From Streptomyces litmocidini (GTDB lineage Bacteria; Actinomycetota; Actinomycetes; Streptomycetales; Streptomycetaceae), in assembly GCF_014649755.1 (NCBI RefSeq), contig NZ_BMTQ01000007.1, positions 300,209 to 364,208 on the forward strand: a stretch of DNA of 64,000 bases, in the 5' to 3' direction. Positions 17,879 through 26,268 of the stretch are shown one piece after another; position 1 is the stretch's first letter, and the number at the start of each line of letters is the position of its first letter. The notes under the pieces were generated by a model that saw nothing but the letters and a program-made list of their open reading frames with translations, searched no databases and was not told where the DNA came from. A program made the position numbers and the translations under genes.

Positions 17879-18947
17879 ATATCTCGTGATCGCCGTCCTC
17901 GGTAAAGGGCCCCACGACCTCTCCGTCGTGCGGGACGCCCGCGGCCTCGACGAAGGGGCCGCCGAGCCGGTACGGGGCGGGGGCGCCGTCCACGTCGACG
18001 CGGCGGAGCAGGAAGAGCGGGATCAGACCGGCGGCGGCGACCACGCCCGCGGCGAGGGCCTGGCCGCAGCGGTGTGCGAGCCGCAGCTCCGCCGGGTCGT
18101 ACGGGGCGGTGGCGGGCAGCGCGAGGGTGTCGCCGAGCAGCCACAGTCCGGCGCCCAGGCCGGCCGCGGCGAGGAGGGCGAGCGGGACGGTGGCGAGGAG
18201 GCCGGGCAGGGCGGATCCGCGTCGCGGAGCGGGGCGGACCTTGCCCTTGCGGGCGATGACGGCGAGGAGGCCGGAGGTCACGGCGAGGACGACGAGGGCG
18301 GCGGCGATGACGTCGCCGGGCCGGTGACGACCCGACGCGATGGTGTACGTGCCGACGGCGGCGGCCCAGAGCGTGGCGGCGCCGACGGCGAGGGCGCGCT
18401 GCCGGTGGGGGACGACGAGGACCAGACCGAGGGCGACGCCGAGGGCGAGCGTGGTCTGGGCGCTGGGGAATCCGCTGGGGACGAGGGCGCCGGCGGTGTC
18501 GACGAGCCGGGGCCGGGGCGCGTACCGCTGGAGGAGTCCGGTGAGGGCGAGGGCGGTGACGACCGCACCGACGGCGGCGGCGGTGAGGGCGTACCGCCTG
18601 CGTATGAGTCCGACGGCGAGGAGGAGGACGCAGCCGAGGGCGAGGGAGACGGTGGTGAGCCCGGCGAGGGAGGGATGATCGCGGAGCACCGTGACGGCCG
18701 CGGAGTCGGCGCGCCGGCCGGTCACGGCGGCGTCGCCCCAGCGGCGGCCGGTGGCGGTGAGCACGAGGCCCGCGTAGACGACGGTGAGGACGAGGACGGC
18801 CCCGAGGCAGGCACGCCGGGCCCGGGTGCGGGCCCGTGTGCTGAACGAGCCGGCGGCTTCGCCGGCCACGGCGGCGTACCACCAGGTGTCACCGGTCTTC
18901 AGCGGCCTCGGGGGGCCGCCGGCGCGGAGCCTGTCGTAGGAAGCCAT
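17874..18947 (-). CDS. PAP2-superfamily membrane protein with altered motif
   Basis: 357 residues with about eight membrane helices. The region RYAPRPRLVD (141-150), GFPSAQTTLALGVAL (159-173) and SGRHRPGDVI (205-214) matches the three motifs of PAP2 phosphatases, which dephosphorylate lipid phosphates at the membrane. The normal FPSGH of motif 2 is FPSAQ here, so the His that assists catalysis is replaced by Gln164; the nucleophilic-type His208 and Asp212 of motif 3 remain. Activity may be lost or changed. A hydrophobic C-terminal extension (about 235-310) is not part of the PAP2 core. ATG 18947 chosen as the start of the coherent protein; its ribosome site is weak. Confidence 0.75.
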   Translation of the reverse strand: MASYDRLRAGGPPRPLKTGDTWWYAAVAGEAAGSFSTRARTRARRACLGAVLVLTVVYAGLVLTATGRRWGDAAVTGRRADSAAVTVLRDHPSLAGLTTVSLALGCVLLLAVGLIRRRYALTAAAVGAVVTALALTGLLQRYAPRPRLVDTAGALVPSGFPSAQTTLALGVALGLVLVVPHRQRALAVGAATLWAAAVGTYTIASGRHRPGDVIAAALVVLAVTSGLLAVIARKGKVRPAPRRGSALPGLLATVPLALLAAAGLGAGLWLLGDTLALPATAPYDPAELRLAHRCGQALAAGVVAAAGLIPLFLLRRVDVDGAPAPYRLGGPFVEAAGVPHDGEVVGPFTEDGDHEIS

Positions 18948-19154
18948 GCCCCGATTCGAACCCACGCGCGCGCGTGGCGCCCGCTGGACGCACCCGAACG
19001 ACACGCCGACGGGCGGGAACGGGGCGGGCGGGGCCCGCGGCCGCCCGGGAGGGCACGCGGCGGCACCCCCCGGAGCCGGGGCACGGCCGGTCGGGCGGCC
19101 CCCGGGGGCGCCCCCGGCGCTCGGAAGCGCGGGGTACCGGGACATGGCCCCCGA

Positions 19155-19177
19155 GCCTCCGGCACCGTGCCGGAGGC
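19155..19177 (-). terminator. Terminator of GH15 gene
   Basis: GCCTCCGGCAC-C-GTGCCGGAGGC is an 11-bp perfect inverted repeat eight bases past the GH15 stop on the minus strand. No T-tract. The remaining gap to 18947 shows only GC-rich sequence. Confidence 0.55.
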
Positions 19178-19185
19178 CGACGCGA

Positions 19186-21033
19186 TCACGCCACGGCGAG
19201 GCGGCCCCGGTCGCGGTCGTGGCGACGGGTGCCGTAGAGGGTGAACGCCGTGTTCACCAGGGCGACGTGGCTGAGCGCCTGGGGCGTGTTGCCGAGCTGG
19301 CGGCCGGCCACGGGGTCCCACTCCTCGGCGAGGAGCCCGACGTCGTTGCGGACGTCGAGGAGCCGCTCGAAGACGGCCCGGGCCTCGTCGGCGCGGCCCG
19401 TCACGGCGAGCGCGTCGGCGTACCAGAACGTGCAGGCGACGAAGGTCCCCTCGGTGCCGCCGAAGTCGTCGAGGTCGTGCGTGCCGCCGTCCCGGACGTC
19501 GCCGTACCGGCGCAGGAACCCGTGGTCGTCGAGCCGCCCCATCGCCCGGACGGTGTCGAGGACGCGGGGGTCGCCGGCGGGCAGGAAGCCGAGCCGGGGG
19601 ATCAGCAGGGCGGTGGCGTCGACCTGCCGGCTTCCGTAGTACTGGGTGAAGGAGCGCTGTTCCTCGCTCCACCCGCGGGCGCAGATCTCCGCGTGCAGTT
19701 CGGCGCGGAGCGCCTGCCAGTGCCCGAGGGAGCCGCGCAGCCCGGCGACGCGGGCGAGGCGGACGGCCCGGTCGGCGGCGACCCAGGCCATGACCTTGGA
19801 GTGGACGAAGTGGCGGCGCGGGCCCCGGACTTCCCAGATGCCCTCGTCGGGCTCCCGCCAGCGCTTGCCGAGGTACTCCAGGAGCGAGGCGACCAGGGCC
19901 CAGGCCGCGGGATCGAGGACGACGCCCGCGCGGACGGCCGAGTAGACGGTGCTGAGCACCTCGCCGTAGATGTCGAGCTGGAACTGGCCGACGGCCGCGT
20001 TGCCGAACCTGACCGGTTGTGAGTTCTCGTAGCCCGGCAGCCAGTCGGCGTGCGTCTCGGGGAGCCGTCGCTGGCCCTCGACCCCGTACAGCGGCTGGAG
20101 GTCGGCGGGGTCGCCCGCGACGGCGCGCAACAGCCACTCGGTCCAGGCCAGCGCCTCCCTGCGGTAGCCGCTGCGGAGCAGACAGGAGAGGGTGAAGGTG
20201 GAGTCCCGCAGCCAGCAGAAGCGGTAGTCCCAGTTGCGGCCGCCGCCGATGGACTCCGGGAGGGAGGCGGTGGCCGCGGCGACGATGCCGCCGGTGGGGG
20301 CGTAGGTGAGGGCCTTGAGGGTGAGCAGGGAGCGGAGCACGGCCTCGCGCGCGGGGCCCTCGTAGCGGAGGGCCCCGGCCCAGTCGTTCCAGAAGTCGAG
20401 GGTGCGGGTGAGCGCGTCGGCCACGTCGGCGGGCGAGGCGGTCGGCGGCGCCGGGGCGTGCGAGGGGCTCCAGCCGAGGACGAAGGCGACCCGCCGGCCG
20501 GCCGTGACGGTGAATTCGCAGCTCGTGCGCTCGGGGGTGACGTCGAGTTCGACGCCGGGCCCGCAGGAGAGGCGGGCGGAGTCGGGGCCGGCGACGGAGA
20601 CGACGGTGCGGCGGTCCGTCGAGCGGGTCCAGGGGACGATGCTGCCGTGGTGGAAACGGAGCCTCAACTCGCCGCGCACGGCCACGCGCCCCGCGACGCC
20701 CTCGACGACGCGGATGATCCTCGGGCCGCCGTCGGCCGGGAGGCCCAGCGAGCGCGGCGGCATGAAGTCGGTGACCCGGACCGTGCCGGAGAGGGTCTCC
20801 CAGAAGGTGTCGAGTACCAGGGTGTCGCCCCGGTAACTCCTGCGCGTGCAACGGCTGTTGCCGACCGGGGCGAGGAGCCAGCTGCCGTGGTCCGGACCGC
20901 CGAGGAGGCCGGCGAGGCAGGCGGGCGAGTCGAAACGGGGCGCGCACCACCAGTCGACGGACCCGTCGGTCCCGATGAGCGCGGCGGTCTCCAGGTCACC
21001 GACGAGGGCGTAGTCCTCTATTCGCCCTGCCAT
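19186..21033 (-). CDS. Glycoside hydrolase family 15 protein (glucoamylase/trehalase-like)
   Basis: 615 residues, the usual size. The N-terminal beta-sandwich opens RIEDYALVGDLETAALIGTD and GSVDWWCAPRFDSPACLAGL, typical of the actinobacterial GH15 group that includes GH15 trehalases. The (alpha/alpha)6 barrel carries FCWLRDSTFTLSCLL, PDEGIWEVRG (general acid Glu) and LAEEWDPVAGRQLGN (general base Glu). No signal peptide, so it acts inside the cell on alpha-glucosides such as trehalose or short glucans. ATG 21033 begins the conserved sequence. Transcribed alone; a terminator hairpin follows. Confidence 0.93.
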   Translation of the reverse strand: MAGRIEDYALVGDLETAALIGTDGSVDWWCAPRFDSPACLAGLLGGPDHGSWLLAPVGNSRCTRRSYRGDTLVLDTFWETLSGTVRVTDFMPPRSLGLPADGGPRIIRVVEGVAGRVAVRGELRLRFHHGSIVPWTRSTDRRTVVSVAGPDSARLSCGPGVELDVTPERTSCEFTVTAGRRVAFVLGWSPSHAPAPPTASPADVADALTRTLDFWNDWAGALRYEGPAREAVLRSLLTLKALTYAPTGGIVAAATASLPESIGGGRNWDYRFCWLRDSTFTLSCLLRSGYRREALAWTEWLLRAVAGDPADLQPLYGVEGQRRLPETHADWLPGYENSQPVRFGNAAVGQFQLDIYGEVLSTVYSAVRAGVVLDPAAWALVASLLEYLGKRWREPDEGIWEVRGPRRHFVHSKVMAWVAADRAVRLARVAGLRGSLGHWQALRAELHAEICARGWSEEQRSFTQYYGSRQVDATALLIPRLGFLPAGDPRVLDTVRAMGRLDDHGFLRRYGDVRDGGTHDLDDFGGTEGTFVACTFWYADALAVTGRADEARAVFERLLDVRNDVGLLAEEWDPVAGRQLGNTPQALSHVALVNTAFTLYGTRRHDRDRGRLAVA

Positions 21034-21252
21034 GACCGGATTGTATGCCTCTCGGAGAACGCGTGCAGAAACGACCGCGCGACAGGACGGTCCTTACCGC
21101 ACGGCGGAGCGGTTCGTCCCTTCGCGGAAAGCCGCACGTCCTTCCGCTTTCCTTGACGGCGCCGCCCCGGGCGCAGGATTCTGAGAAACGCGGTCCGGTC
21201 ACCGGAAGGCCGGACCGACGAGCCAGGGCGTACCGATGAGTAGCGGTTCCCG

Positions 21253-22056
21253 ATGAGCAGCGATTCGCATCCCCTGCGCCGGTCGACCGACCGGACGCCC
21301 CGTTCCGGCACCCGGACGGTGAGCCTCGTCCTCACGGCCCGTCCCGGCGGCGGGCGTCCGGGAGCGGCGCTCGACCGGCTCCTCGACCAGGTGCCGTCGA
21401 GCGTGCGGGAGGTCGTCCTGGTCGGCGGAACCGCCGGGGAGGGCGTCGCGCGCGAGGGACTCCGCGTGCTCCGGCTCGGCGCGTGGGACTCCGCCCGGGG
21501 CGACGTCCCGCACGCGGCCCTGCTCGCGGCGACCGGGGACCTGGTCGTCCTGATGAACGCCGACGGGACCATGTCTCCGCACGAGATCCCGCATTACCTG
21601 CACTATCTGGAAAGCGGTTACGACTTCGTGAAGGGCTCGCGTTTCATCGCGGGCGGCGACTACGCCGACTATCCGCTGGCACGGCGCCTCGGGCACCGCG
21701 CGCTGCTGCGGATCGCCCGTCGGCTGTACGGCCAGCACCTCACGGACCTCTGGTACGGATTCTGTGCGTTCCGGCGCCCATTCGTCGATCTCCTCGACCT
21801 GCGCGAGGACGGCGTGGAACTCGGTGCCGAACTCGTCACGCACGCGCTGCACTACGGGCTGCGCGTCGCCGAGGTGCCGAGCCTCGAACTGCCGCGCCTC
21901 CACGAACGCCGCCACGGTCCGTCGCATCCCCGCACGGTCCGCGACGGCGCCCGCATCCTGGGCGCGCTCCTCGCCGAGCGGCCGCACAACGTCCTCTCGC
22001 GCCTGGCGCGCGGGCCTCTCCGCGGCTCCCGCGGCGTCCCCGACGGTCCCGGTTGA
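21253..22056 (+). CDS. Glycosyltransferase family 2
   Basis: 267 residues. GT-A fold: VSLVLTARPGG (nucleotide-sugar strand), GDLVVLMNADGTMSPHEIPH (the DxD-like NADGT site), YDFVKGSRFIAGGDYADY and LTDLWYGFCAFRR, the pattern of polyprenyl-phosphate mannosyl/glucosyl transferases (DPM1-like), though no membrane helices follow. It would transfer a sugar from a nucleotide donor, perhaps to a lipid carrier. It is the first gene of a glycan cluster reaching 26174. A 6-codon ORF (ATG 21236) ends in TGA overlapping the ATG 21253 (ATGA), and the two starts share CGATGAG(T/C)AGCG; there is no other good ribosome site. Confidence 0.85.
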   Translation: MSSDSHPLRRSTDRTPRSGTRTVSLVLTARPGGGRPGAALDRLLDQVPSSVREVVLVGGTAGEGVAREGLRVLRLGAWDSARGDVPHAALLAATGDLVVLMNADGTMSPHEIPHYLHYLESGYDFVKGSRFIAGGDYADYPLARRLGHRALLRIARRLYGQHLTDLWYGFCAFRRPFVDLLDLREDGVELGAELVTHALHYGLRVAEVPSLELPRLHERRHGPSHPRTVRDGARILGALLAERPHNVLSRLARGPLRGSRGVPDGPG

Positions 22057-22082
22057 CGAACCATATCGAACAGTGCTATCGC
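22053..22082 (+). promoter_or_regulatory. Promoter before the second half of the glycan cluster
   Basis: TTGACG (22053-22058), 18 bp, then TATCGC (22077-22082), in the most AT-rich stretch of this region (up to about 22110). The -35 overlaps the GT2 stop. It would drive the genes from 22162 on. Confidence 0.45.
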
Positions 22083-22161
22083 TAAGAAAAGCAACATTTC
22101 AGGACAGACCAGGCCCTGAGCGCACACCCTCGGCAGGGTCGGTTGACGGAAGAGGCTCGTC

Positions 22162-22746
22162 GTGACCTCCAGCCCCCTCAGCCGAACGCCGGTGGCACCC
22201 GTTCCGCACCCGCTGCGACGCGTGACCGACTGGCCCCTCGCCGATGCCCGGCGCCACCCGCTCCACCGCTCCCCGCGCGCCGCCACCGCGCACCCGGCCC
22301 GCCGGGCCTCCGACCGGATCTGCCCTGCCGTCCCTCCGCCCCGGAGCCGGGTGTGCCGGCCCCGGGGCGCCGGACGCCGGCGGCGCACCCGTACGGCCCG
22401 CCCGCACACCGCGCGCCGCGGCAGCGGCTCAGGCCCATCGGCCCGCCCGCCCGGACCGGCCGCGACGCCCCGGCCCTCCACCGCCGCGGCCCCTCCCCCG
22501 CGCGACCGCGAACCCTCCCGCGCCCCGGTCCCCCCGCGCGACCGCGGACCCGCCCACGCCCCGGTCCCCCTGCGCGACCACGGACCCGCCCACGCCCCGG
22601 TCCCCCCGCATCGCATGCCCGGGCCCCGGGTGCCCGGACCCTGCCGGACCCGGCGTGCGGTCCGTGAGACCTTCCCCCGGGACCCCCGGCTCCTCACCCG
22701 GCTCCTCTCGGCGACGGCCGAGGAGCGGCGGAGGCGGACGCCATGA
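22162..22746 (+). CDS. Putative Pro/Arg-rich protein of low complexity
   Basis: 194 residues from GTG 22162, which has GGAAGAGG upstream; the stop overlaps the next start as ATGA, as expected of a real operon gene. The composition is extreme: Pro, Arg, Ala and His dominate, with a 12-residue repeat (PPRDRGPAHAPV) three times in residues 111-146. The C-terminal 30 residues (VRETFPRDPRLLTRLLSATA) look more like ordinary protein and are likely helical. No family recognised. Because high GC keeps several frames open here, I am not sure that it is translated along its full length. Confidence 0.35.
   Translation: MTSSPLSRTPVAPVPHPLRRVTDWPLADARRHPLHRSPRAATAHPARRASDRICPAVPPPRSRVCRPRGAGRRRRTRTARPHTARRGSGSGPSARPPGPAATPRPSTAAAPPPRDREPSRAPVPPRDRGPAHAPVPLRDHGPAHAPVPPHRMPGPRVPGPCRTRRAVRETFPRDPRLLTRLLSATAEERRRRTP
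22494..22601 (+). repeat. 36-bp tandem repeat, three copies
   Basis: Three consecutive 36-bp units (22494, 22530, 22566), the last two differing at only a few positions. The unit length is a multiple of three and encodes PPRDRGPAHAPV-like 12-mers in the frame of the putative gene at 22162. Confidence 0.85.
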
Positions 22747-24587
22747 CCACCTCCCGACGGCCCCTGCTCGTCGCGGTGTCGGGACCCGACACCGCGGGCA
22801 CCTCCTCGCTGGTGCGCCGGCTCGCGGCACTGCTGCGCGAGGGCGGGGCCACCGTCGTCGTCCTCCCCTGCCACGGCTGCCTCCTGTGCCGCCGTCTCCC
22901 GGCCACGCCCCGTGGGGGGGACACGGCGGGACCGGGCCGGGGCGCGTGGGCGCGACGCGCCACGGATCCCGAGCGCCGGGGCCCCTGGCCGCGCCGCGTC
23001 CACGCCTCCCTCGACGCGGCCGGGCTCGCGGCGCGGATCGCCGTGGCCCGGCTGCTGGCACGGGCGCGGGCGCGCGGCGGGCAGGCCGTGGTCCTGACGG
23101 ACCACGGGCCGCTGGACGGACTGGTGAGGTTCGGCCTCCCCGCCGTTCCCGGCGGCGCGGCCGGTTTCCGCCGGATCGCCGAAGGCTACGGCCTCACCCT
23201 CCTCCTGGAGACCGGTCCCGAGACGCTGTGGAGCCTCGGGCCGAAGAGCGCCGCGGGGTCGCCGGCCGCCTGGTGGGACCGCTGCCGCGACTGGTCCCGG
23301 CGGCTTCCGGGGACCGCCTGGCTCGACGGCGACAAGGCTCCGTCCCTGGTGGCCGAGGCGGGCCTGGAACGGATCCTCGACGTGCTCCGGGAGCGGGAGC
23401 GGGCGGCCGCCGTGCCGGGGTCCGGCACGGCCGGAGAGCGGCGGCACGTGGTGGTGTCGGTCTACGACGGCGCGGACGCCCCCGCCTGCCGGAGCGGCGG
23501 AGCACTGGTGGCCGGCAAGGTGGCCCGGCGGCTCGCCGAGGACTTCCGCGTGACCGTCGTGACGGCGGGCCGGCGCGGCGGCACCGAGGACCGGGACGGC
23601 ATCCGTTACGTCCGGCTCCCGGTGGGCCGGGCGGGCCCGCGCGCCGGCCGGCTGCTGTTCCTCGCGCTACTGCCGCTCGCGGCCCGCCGGATCCGCCACG
23701 ACCTGTGGCTGGAGAGCTTCACTCCCCCGTTCTCGACGAGCTTCCTGCCCCTGACGACCGGCGCCCCCGTGATCGGCATCGACCAGGGCCGCCCCACGGA
23801 GTCCCCGTGGCGGCCGTACCGCGCCCCGTCCCTCCTGGTCGAGCGGCTCGGCCTGCGCTGCTACCGGCACATCGTGGCGCTGAACGCCGCCGACGGATCG
23901 ACGATCCGCCGGCTCAGCCCCCGGGCCGACGTGCAGGTCATCCCCGACGGGGTCGACCAGCCCCTCCTCGACGAGGCCCTGCTCGGCTCCGGGCAGTTCA
24001 TCCTCTTCCTGGGCCGGATCGACACCTGGGTCAAGGGCCTCGACCTGCTGCTCGACGCCTACGACCGGGCGCGGCCCCCGCTCGACCTGCTGCTCGCGGG
24101 CAGCGGCGTCCCCGCCGAGGAACGCCGCCTCGCCGCGCTCGTCGCCGCGCACGCCCCCGGCCCGGAGCCCCGGATCCACTGGGTGGGGTACGCGGGGGAG
24201 GAACGCAAGCGCCAACTGCTGCGCGACAGCGCCTTCCTGGTGGTGCCGTCGCGGCACGAGGCCTTCGGCCTGGTGGCCCTGGAGGGCATGTCGTACGGGA
24301 AACCCGTGCTGCACTTCGACCTGCCCGCGCTGCGCTGGATGCGGGGCAACGGCGACGTGGCCGTGCCGCCGTTCGACGTGGCGGCGTTCGGCTCGCGGAT
24401 GACCGAGCTGGCCACGGACGCCGCGCTCCGCCGCCGTCTCGGCCACCGCGCCGGGATCGCCGCACGGCACTACGCGTGGGACGAGATGACGGGCCGCTAC
24501 CTGGCGCTGGCCCACCGGCTCCTGGACTCACCCGCCGCCGCGCGGCGACCGAGGAGGAGGGGTGCGCCATGGCAGACGACCCGCTGA
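22743..24587 (+). CDS. Kinase-like domain fused to GT4 glycosyltransferase
   Basis: 614 residues. The first 225 resemble thymidylate-kinase-type P-loop proteins (LLVAVSGPDTAGTSSLVRRL, DHGPLDGLVRFGLP, LDGDKAPSLVAEAGLERIL), but the P-loop Lys is Thr20 (GPDTAGTSS), so phosphoryl transfer is doubtful. Residues 233-605 are a GT-B glycosyltransferase of family 4: a GGALVAGKVARRLAEDFRVT donor half, IPDGVD, FLGRIDTWVKGLDLLLDAY, and the PSRHEAFGLVALEGMSYGKP nucleotide-sugar site with its EX7E Glu pair. It probably adds a sugar to a cell-surface glycan. The ATG overlaps the upstream stop; its own end overlaps the PIG-L start by 19 bp. Confidence 0.85.
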   Translation: MTTSRRPLLVAVSGPDTAGTSSLVRRLAALLREGGATVVVLPCHGCLLCRRLPATPRGGDTAGPGRGAWARRATDPERRGPWPRRVHASLDAAGLAARIAVARLLARARARGGQAVVLTDHGPLDGLVRFGLPAVPGGAAGFRRIAEGYGLTLLLETGPETLWSLGPKSAAGSPAAWWDRCRDWSRRLPGTAWLDGDKAPSLVAEAGLERILDVLRERERAAAVPGSGTAGERRHVVVSVYDGADAPACRSGGALVAGKVARRLAEDFRVTVVTAGRRGGTEDRDGIRYVRLPVGRAGPRAGRLLFLALLPLAARRIRHDLWLESFTPPFSTSFLPLTTGAPVIGIDQGRPTESPWRPYRAPSLLVERLGLRCYRHIVALNAADGSTIRRLSPRADVQVIPDGVDQPLLDEALLGSGQFILFLGRIDTWVKGLDLLLDAYDRARPPLDLLLAGSGVPAEERRLAALVAAHAPGPEPRIHWVGYAGEERKRQLLRDSAFLVVPSRHEAFGLVALEGMSYGKPVLHFDLPALRWMRGNGDVAVPPFDVAAFGSRMTELATDAALRRRLGHRAGIAARHYAWDEMTGRYLALAHRLLDSPAAARRPRRRGAPWQTTR

Positions 24588-25096
24588 CCGCCTTCGTCCG
24601 GACCGTCCTCGGCTCCGGTGCGCCGGTGATCGTGCTCCCGCCGCACCTGGACGACGCCGTGCTGTCCTGCGGCGCGCTGCTCGGCCGGGCGGGGCGGCGG
24701 GCGCCGGTGACGGTCGCCACGCTGTTCACCGAGGCCGCGCCCCCTCCGTACGCCCTCTCCGCCCGTCGGCACCTGAGGCGGGCCCGGGCCGGTGACGCGG
24801 AGTCCACCGGCCGGCACCGCCTGACGGCCCGTGCCGGGGAGCGGGGCCCCGGCCGGAAGGCGGAGCCGGTCCGGGGCTACCGGGCGCAGGCCGACGCGCT
24901 GTTCCCCGGGGGCCGCGTCCCGCACGCCCCCGGGGTGCACCTGCTGACCGACGTCGGCCGGGGACGCGGACGTCTCCCGGGACCCCGCCCGGCCGCGCGG
25001 CACGCGGACCCGGACCGCCGGCGGCGTGCCGTGACCGGGCCGCACGCCCCGGCCTCCGTGCCGGCCGCCGCGGAGGTGCCCGATGCGCCGCGGTGA
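24569..25096 (+). CDS. PIG-L deacetylase, internally deleted
   Basis: 175 residues. The N-terminus VIVLPPHLDDAVLSCGALLG (H26, D28, D29) followed by VTVATLFTEAAPPPY is the zinc-binding start of the PIG-L/LmbE N-acetylglucosaminide deacetylases, normally about 250-290 residues. After residue 75 the sequence jumps to a GYRAQADALFPGG segment that belongs near the C-terminus of this family. The middle, including the second metal-binding HxxH region, is missing, so the product should be inactive. The final 50 residues are Pro/Arg-rich and not family-like. Ribosome site GAGGAGGAGG before ATG 24569 is strong, and the end overlaps the following gene by 14 bp. Confidence 0.7.
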   Translation: MADDPLTAFVRTVLGSGAPVIVLPPHLDDAVLSCGALLGRAGRRAPVTVATLFTEAAPPPYALSARRHLRRARAGDAESTGRHRLTARAGERGPGRKAEPVRGYRAQADALFPGGRVPHAPGVHLLTDVGRGRGRLPGPRPAARHADPDRRRRAVTGPHAPASVPAAAEVPDAPR

Positions 25097-26174
25097 GCGG
25101 CCCCGGGTCCTGCTCCTGACCGGCGGCCCGCTGGACGGGGCGGAGGGCGGCGCCCTGCGGCTGGCCTCCGACGTCCTCGGGTCGCTGCCGGACGTGGACT
25201 TCGTGTGGTTCGCCCAGGGGCCGAAAGGGCACCGGCCCGCTCCGGAGCACGGACGGCCGGTCCGCATCCTCTCCCGGGGCGGCGTGCCGCACGCCCCCGC
25301 GCGGACGCAGTCCGCGCTCGCCGGGACCCTGTTCGCCCACCGGGTCGACCTCGTGCACGCCTTCCTGACCATCGGCCGCACCTTCCCGGTCCTCTCCCGG
25401 CTGCGCCCGCTGCTGTTCGGCGGGCGGCCGGTCGTGCACACCGTGCCCGGCGTGACGGACAACCGTTTCCTCGGCCCCTCCCGGCCCCTGGGGACGACGG
25501 TCGCCCTGTCCGAGTCGATGGCCCGTCTGCTGCGGGCCGCCGACTTCGGCGACGTCCGTGTCGTCCCGCCGATGATCGCCCTCGACGAGTGGCCGTACCT
25601 GCCGCGGCCGGAGGGGTTCCCGGCGGTCCTCTTCGCCGGACGCCACGATCCGCACGGCGGGGCGGAGACGGCCATCGAGGCGGCGGCGGAGGCCCACCGG
25701 GAGGGGGCCAGGTTCCGGCTGGTGCTCGCGATGCGGGGACGGCCGGGGCAGGACGCCGTGGCCCTCGACGAGGCGCTGCGGGAGCGGGCCGGGGCGGCCG
25801 GACTGCCCGACGTCGAGGTGCGGGGGTACGTCGACGACATGCACGCGCTGCTCGCCTCCGTCCAGGTGCTGCTGTATCCGCCGGTCGTGCTCGGCGGCGC
25901 TCCGGACATCCCGTTCACCGTGCTCCAGGCGCTGGCCACGGGCCGGCCCTCGATCCTCAGCGACCTCCCCCAGTTCGCCGACTTCGGCCACGCCGTGCTG
26001 CGGGCCCCGGCGGGCGACGGGCGCCGCACCGGGCAGCAGCTGGCGTGGCTGCTCGACCGGCCGCGCTCCTGGGACATGCTCGCGGAGCGGGGGCGGGCCC
26101 TCGTCGAGGACCACTTCGGCCCGGAGCGGTTCGCCTTCCGGTACGGGGCGCTCTACCGGGAGCTGCTGTCCTGA
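25083..26174 (+). CDS. GT4-type glycosyltransferase
   Basis: 363 residues of GT-B fold. PRVLLLTGGPLDGAEGGALR is the acceptor-side glycine loop, VDLVHAFLTIGRTFP and VVHTVPGVTDNRF follow, and the donor half shows AVLFAGRHDPHGGAETAIEA and PDIPFTVLQALATGRPSILS, with the acidic pair typical of GT4 blurred (the first Glu is replaced). It is last in the glycan cluster and overlaps the PIG-L gene by 14 bp, so it should be co-expressed. ATG 25083 has GGAGG upstream. The 94 bp to the convergent methyltransferase consist of short GGGCGGGG repeats. Confidence 0.85.
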   Translation: MRRGERPRVLLLTGGPLDGAEGGALRLASDVLGSLPDVDFVWFAQGPKGHRPAPEHGRPVRILSRGGVPHAPARTQSALAGTLFAHRVDLVHAFLTIGRTFPVLSRLRPLLFGGRPVVHTVPGVTDNRFLGPSRPLGTTVALSESMARLLRAADFGDVRVVPPMIALDEWPYLPRPEGFPAVLFAGRHDPHGGAETAIEAAAEAHREGARFRLVLAMRGRPGQDAVALDEALRERAGAAGLPDVEVRGYVDDMHALLASVQVLLYPPVVLGGAPDIPFTVLQALATGRPSILSDLPQFADFGHAVLRAPAGDGRRTGQQLAWLLDRPRSWDMLAERGRALVEDHFGPERFAFRYGALYRELLS

Positions 26175-26268
26175 GGCGCCCTGACGGGCGGGGCGGGCCG
26201 TGGCGGGCGGAGACGTCCGTACGGGCGGGGGCGTACGGGCGGGGCGGCGTCGGGGCCGGGCGGACGCG

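Noticed and set aside
18940..18975. GGGTTCGAATCGGGGC on the minus strand resembles the T-loop and 3' end of a tRNA.
   Set aside because: The T stem has no matching 3' arm and no anticodon or D arm can be folded upstream; chance or ancient remnant.
22244..25096. A 950-codon open frame on the plus strand.
   Set aside because: Most of it is an off-frame shadow of the GT4 fusion. Only the last part (from 24569) is the real PIG-L gene with its own ribosome site.
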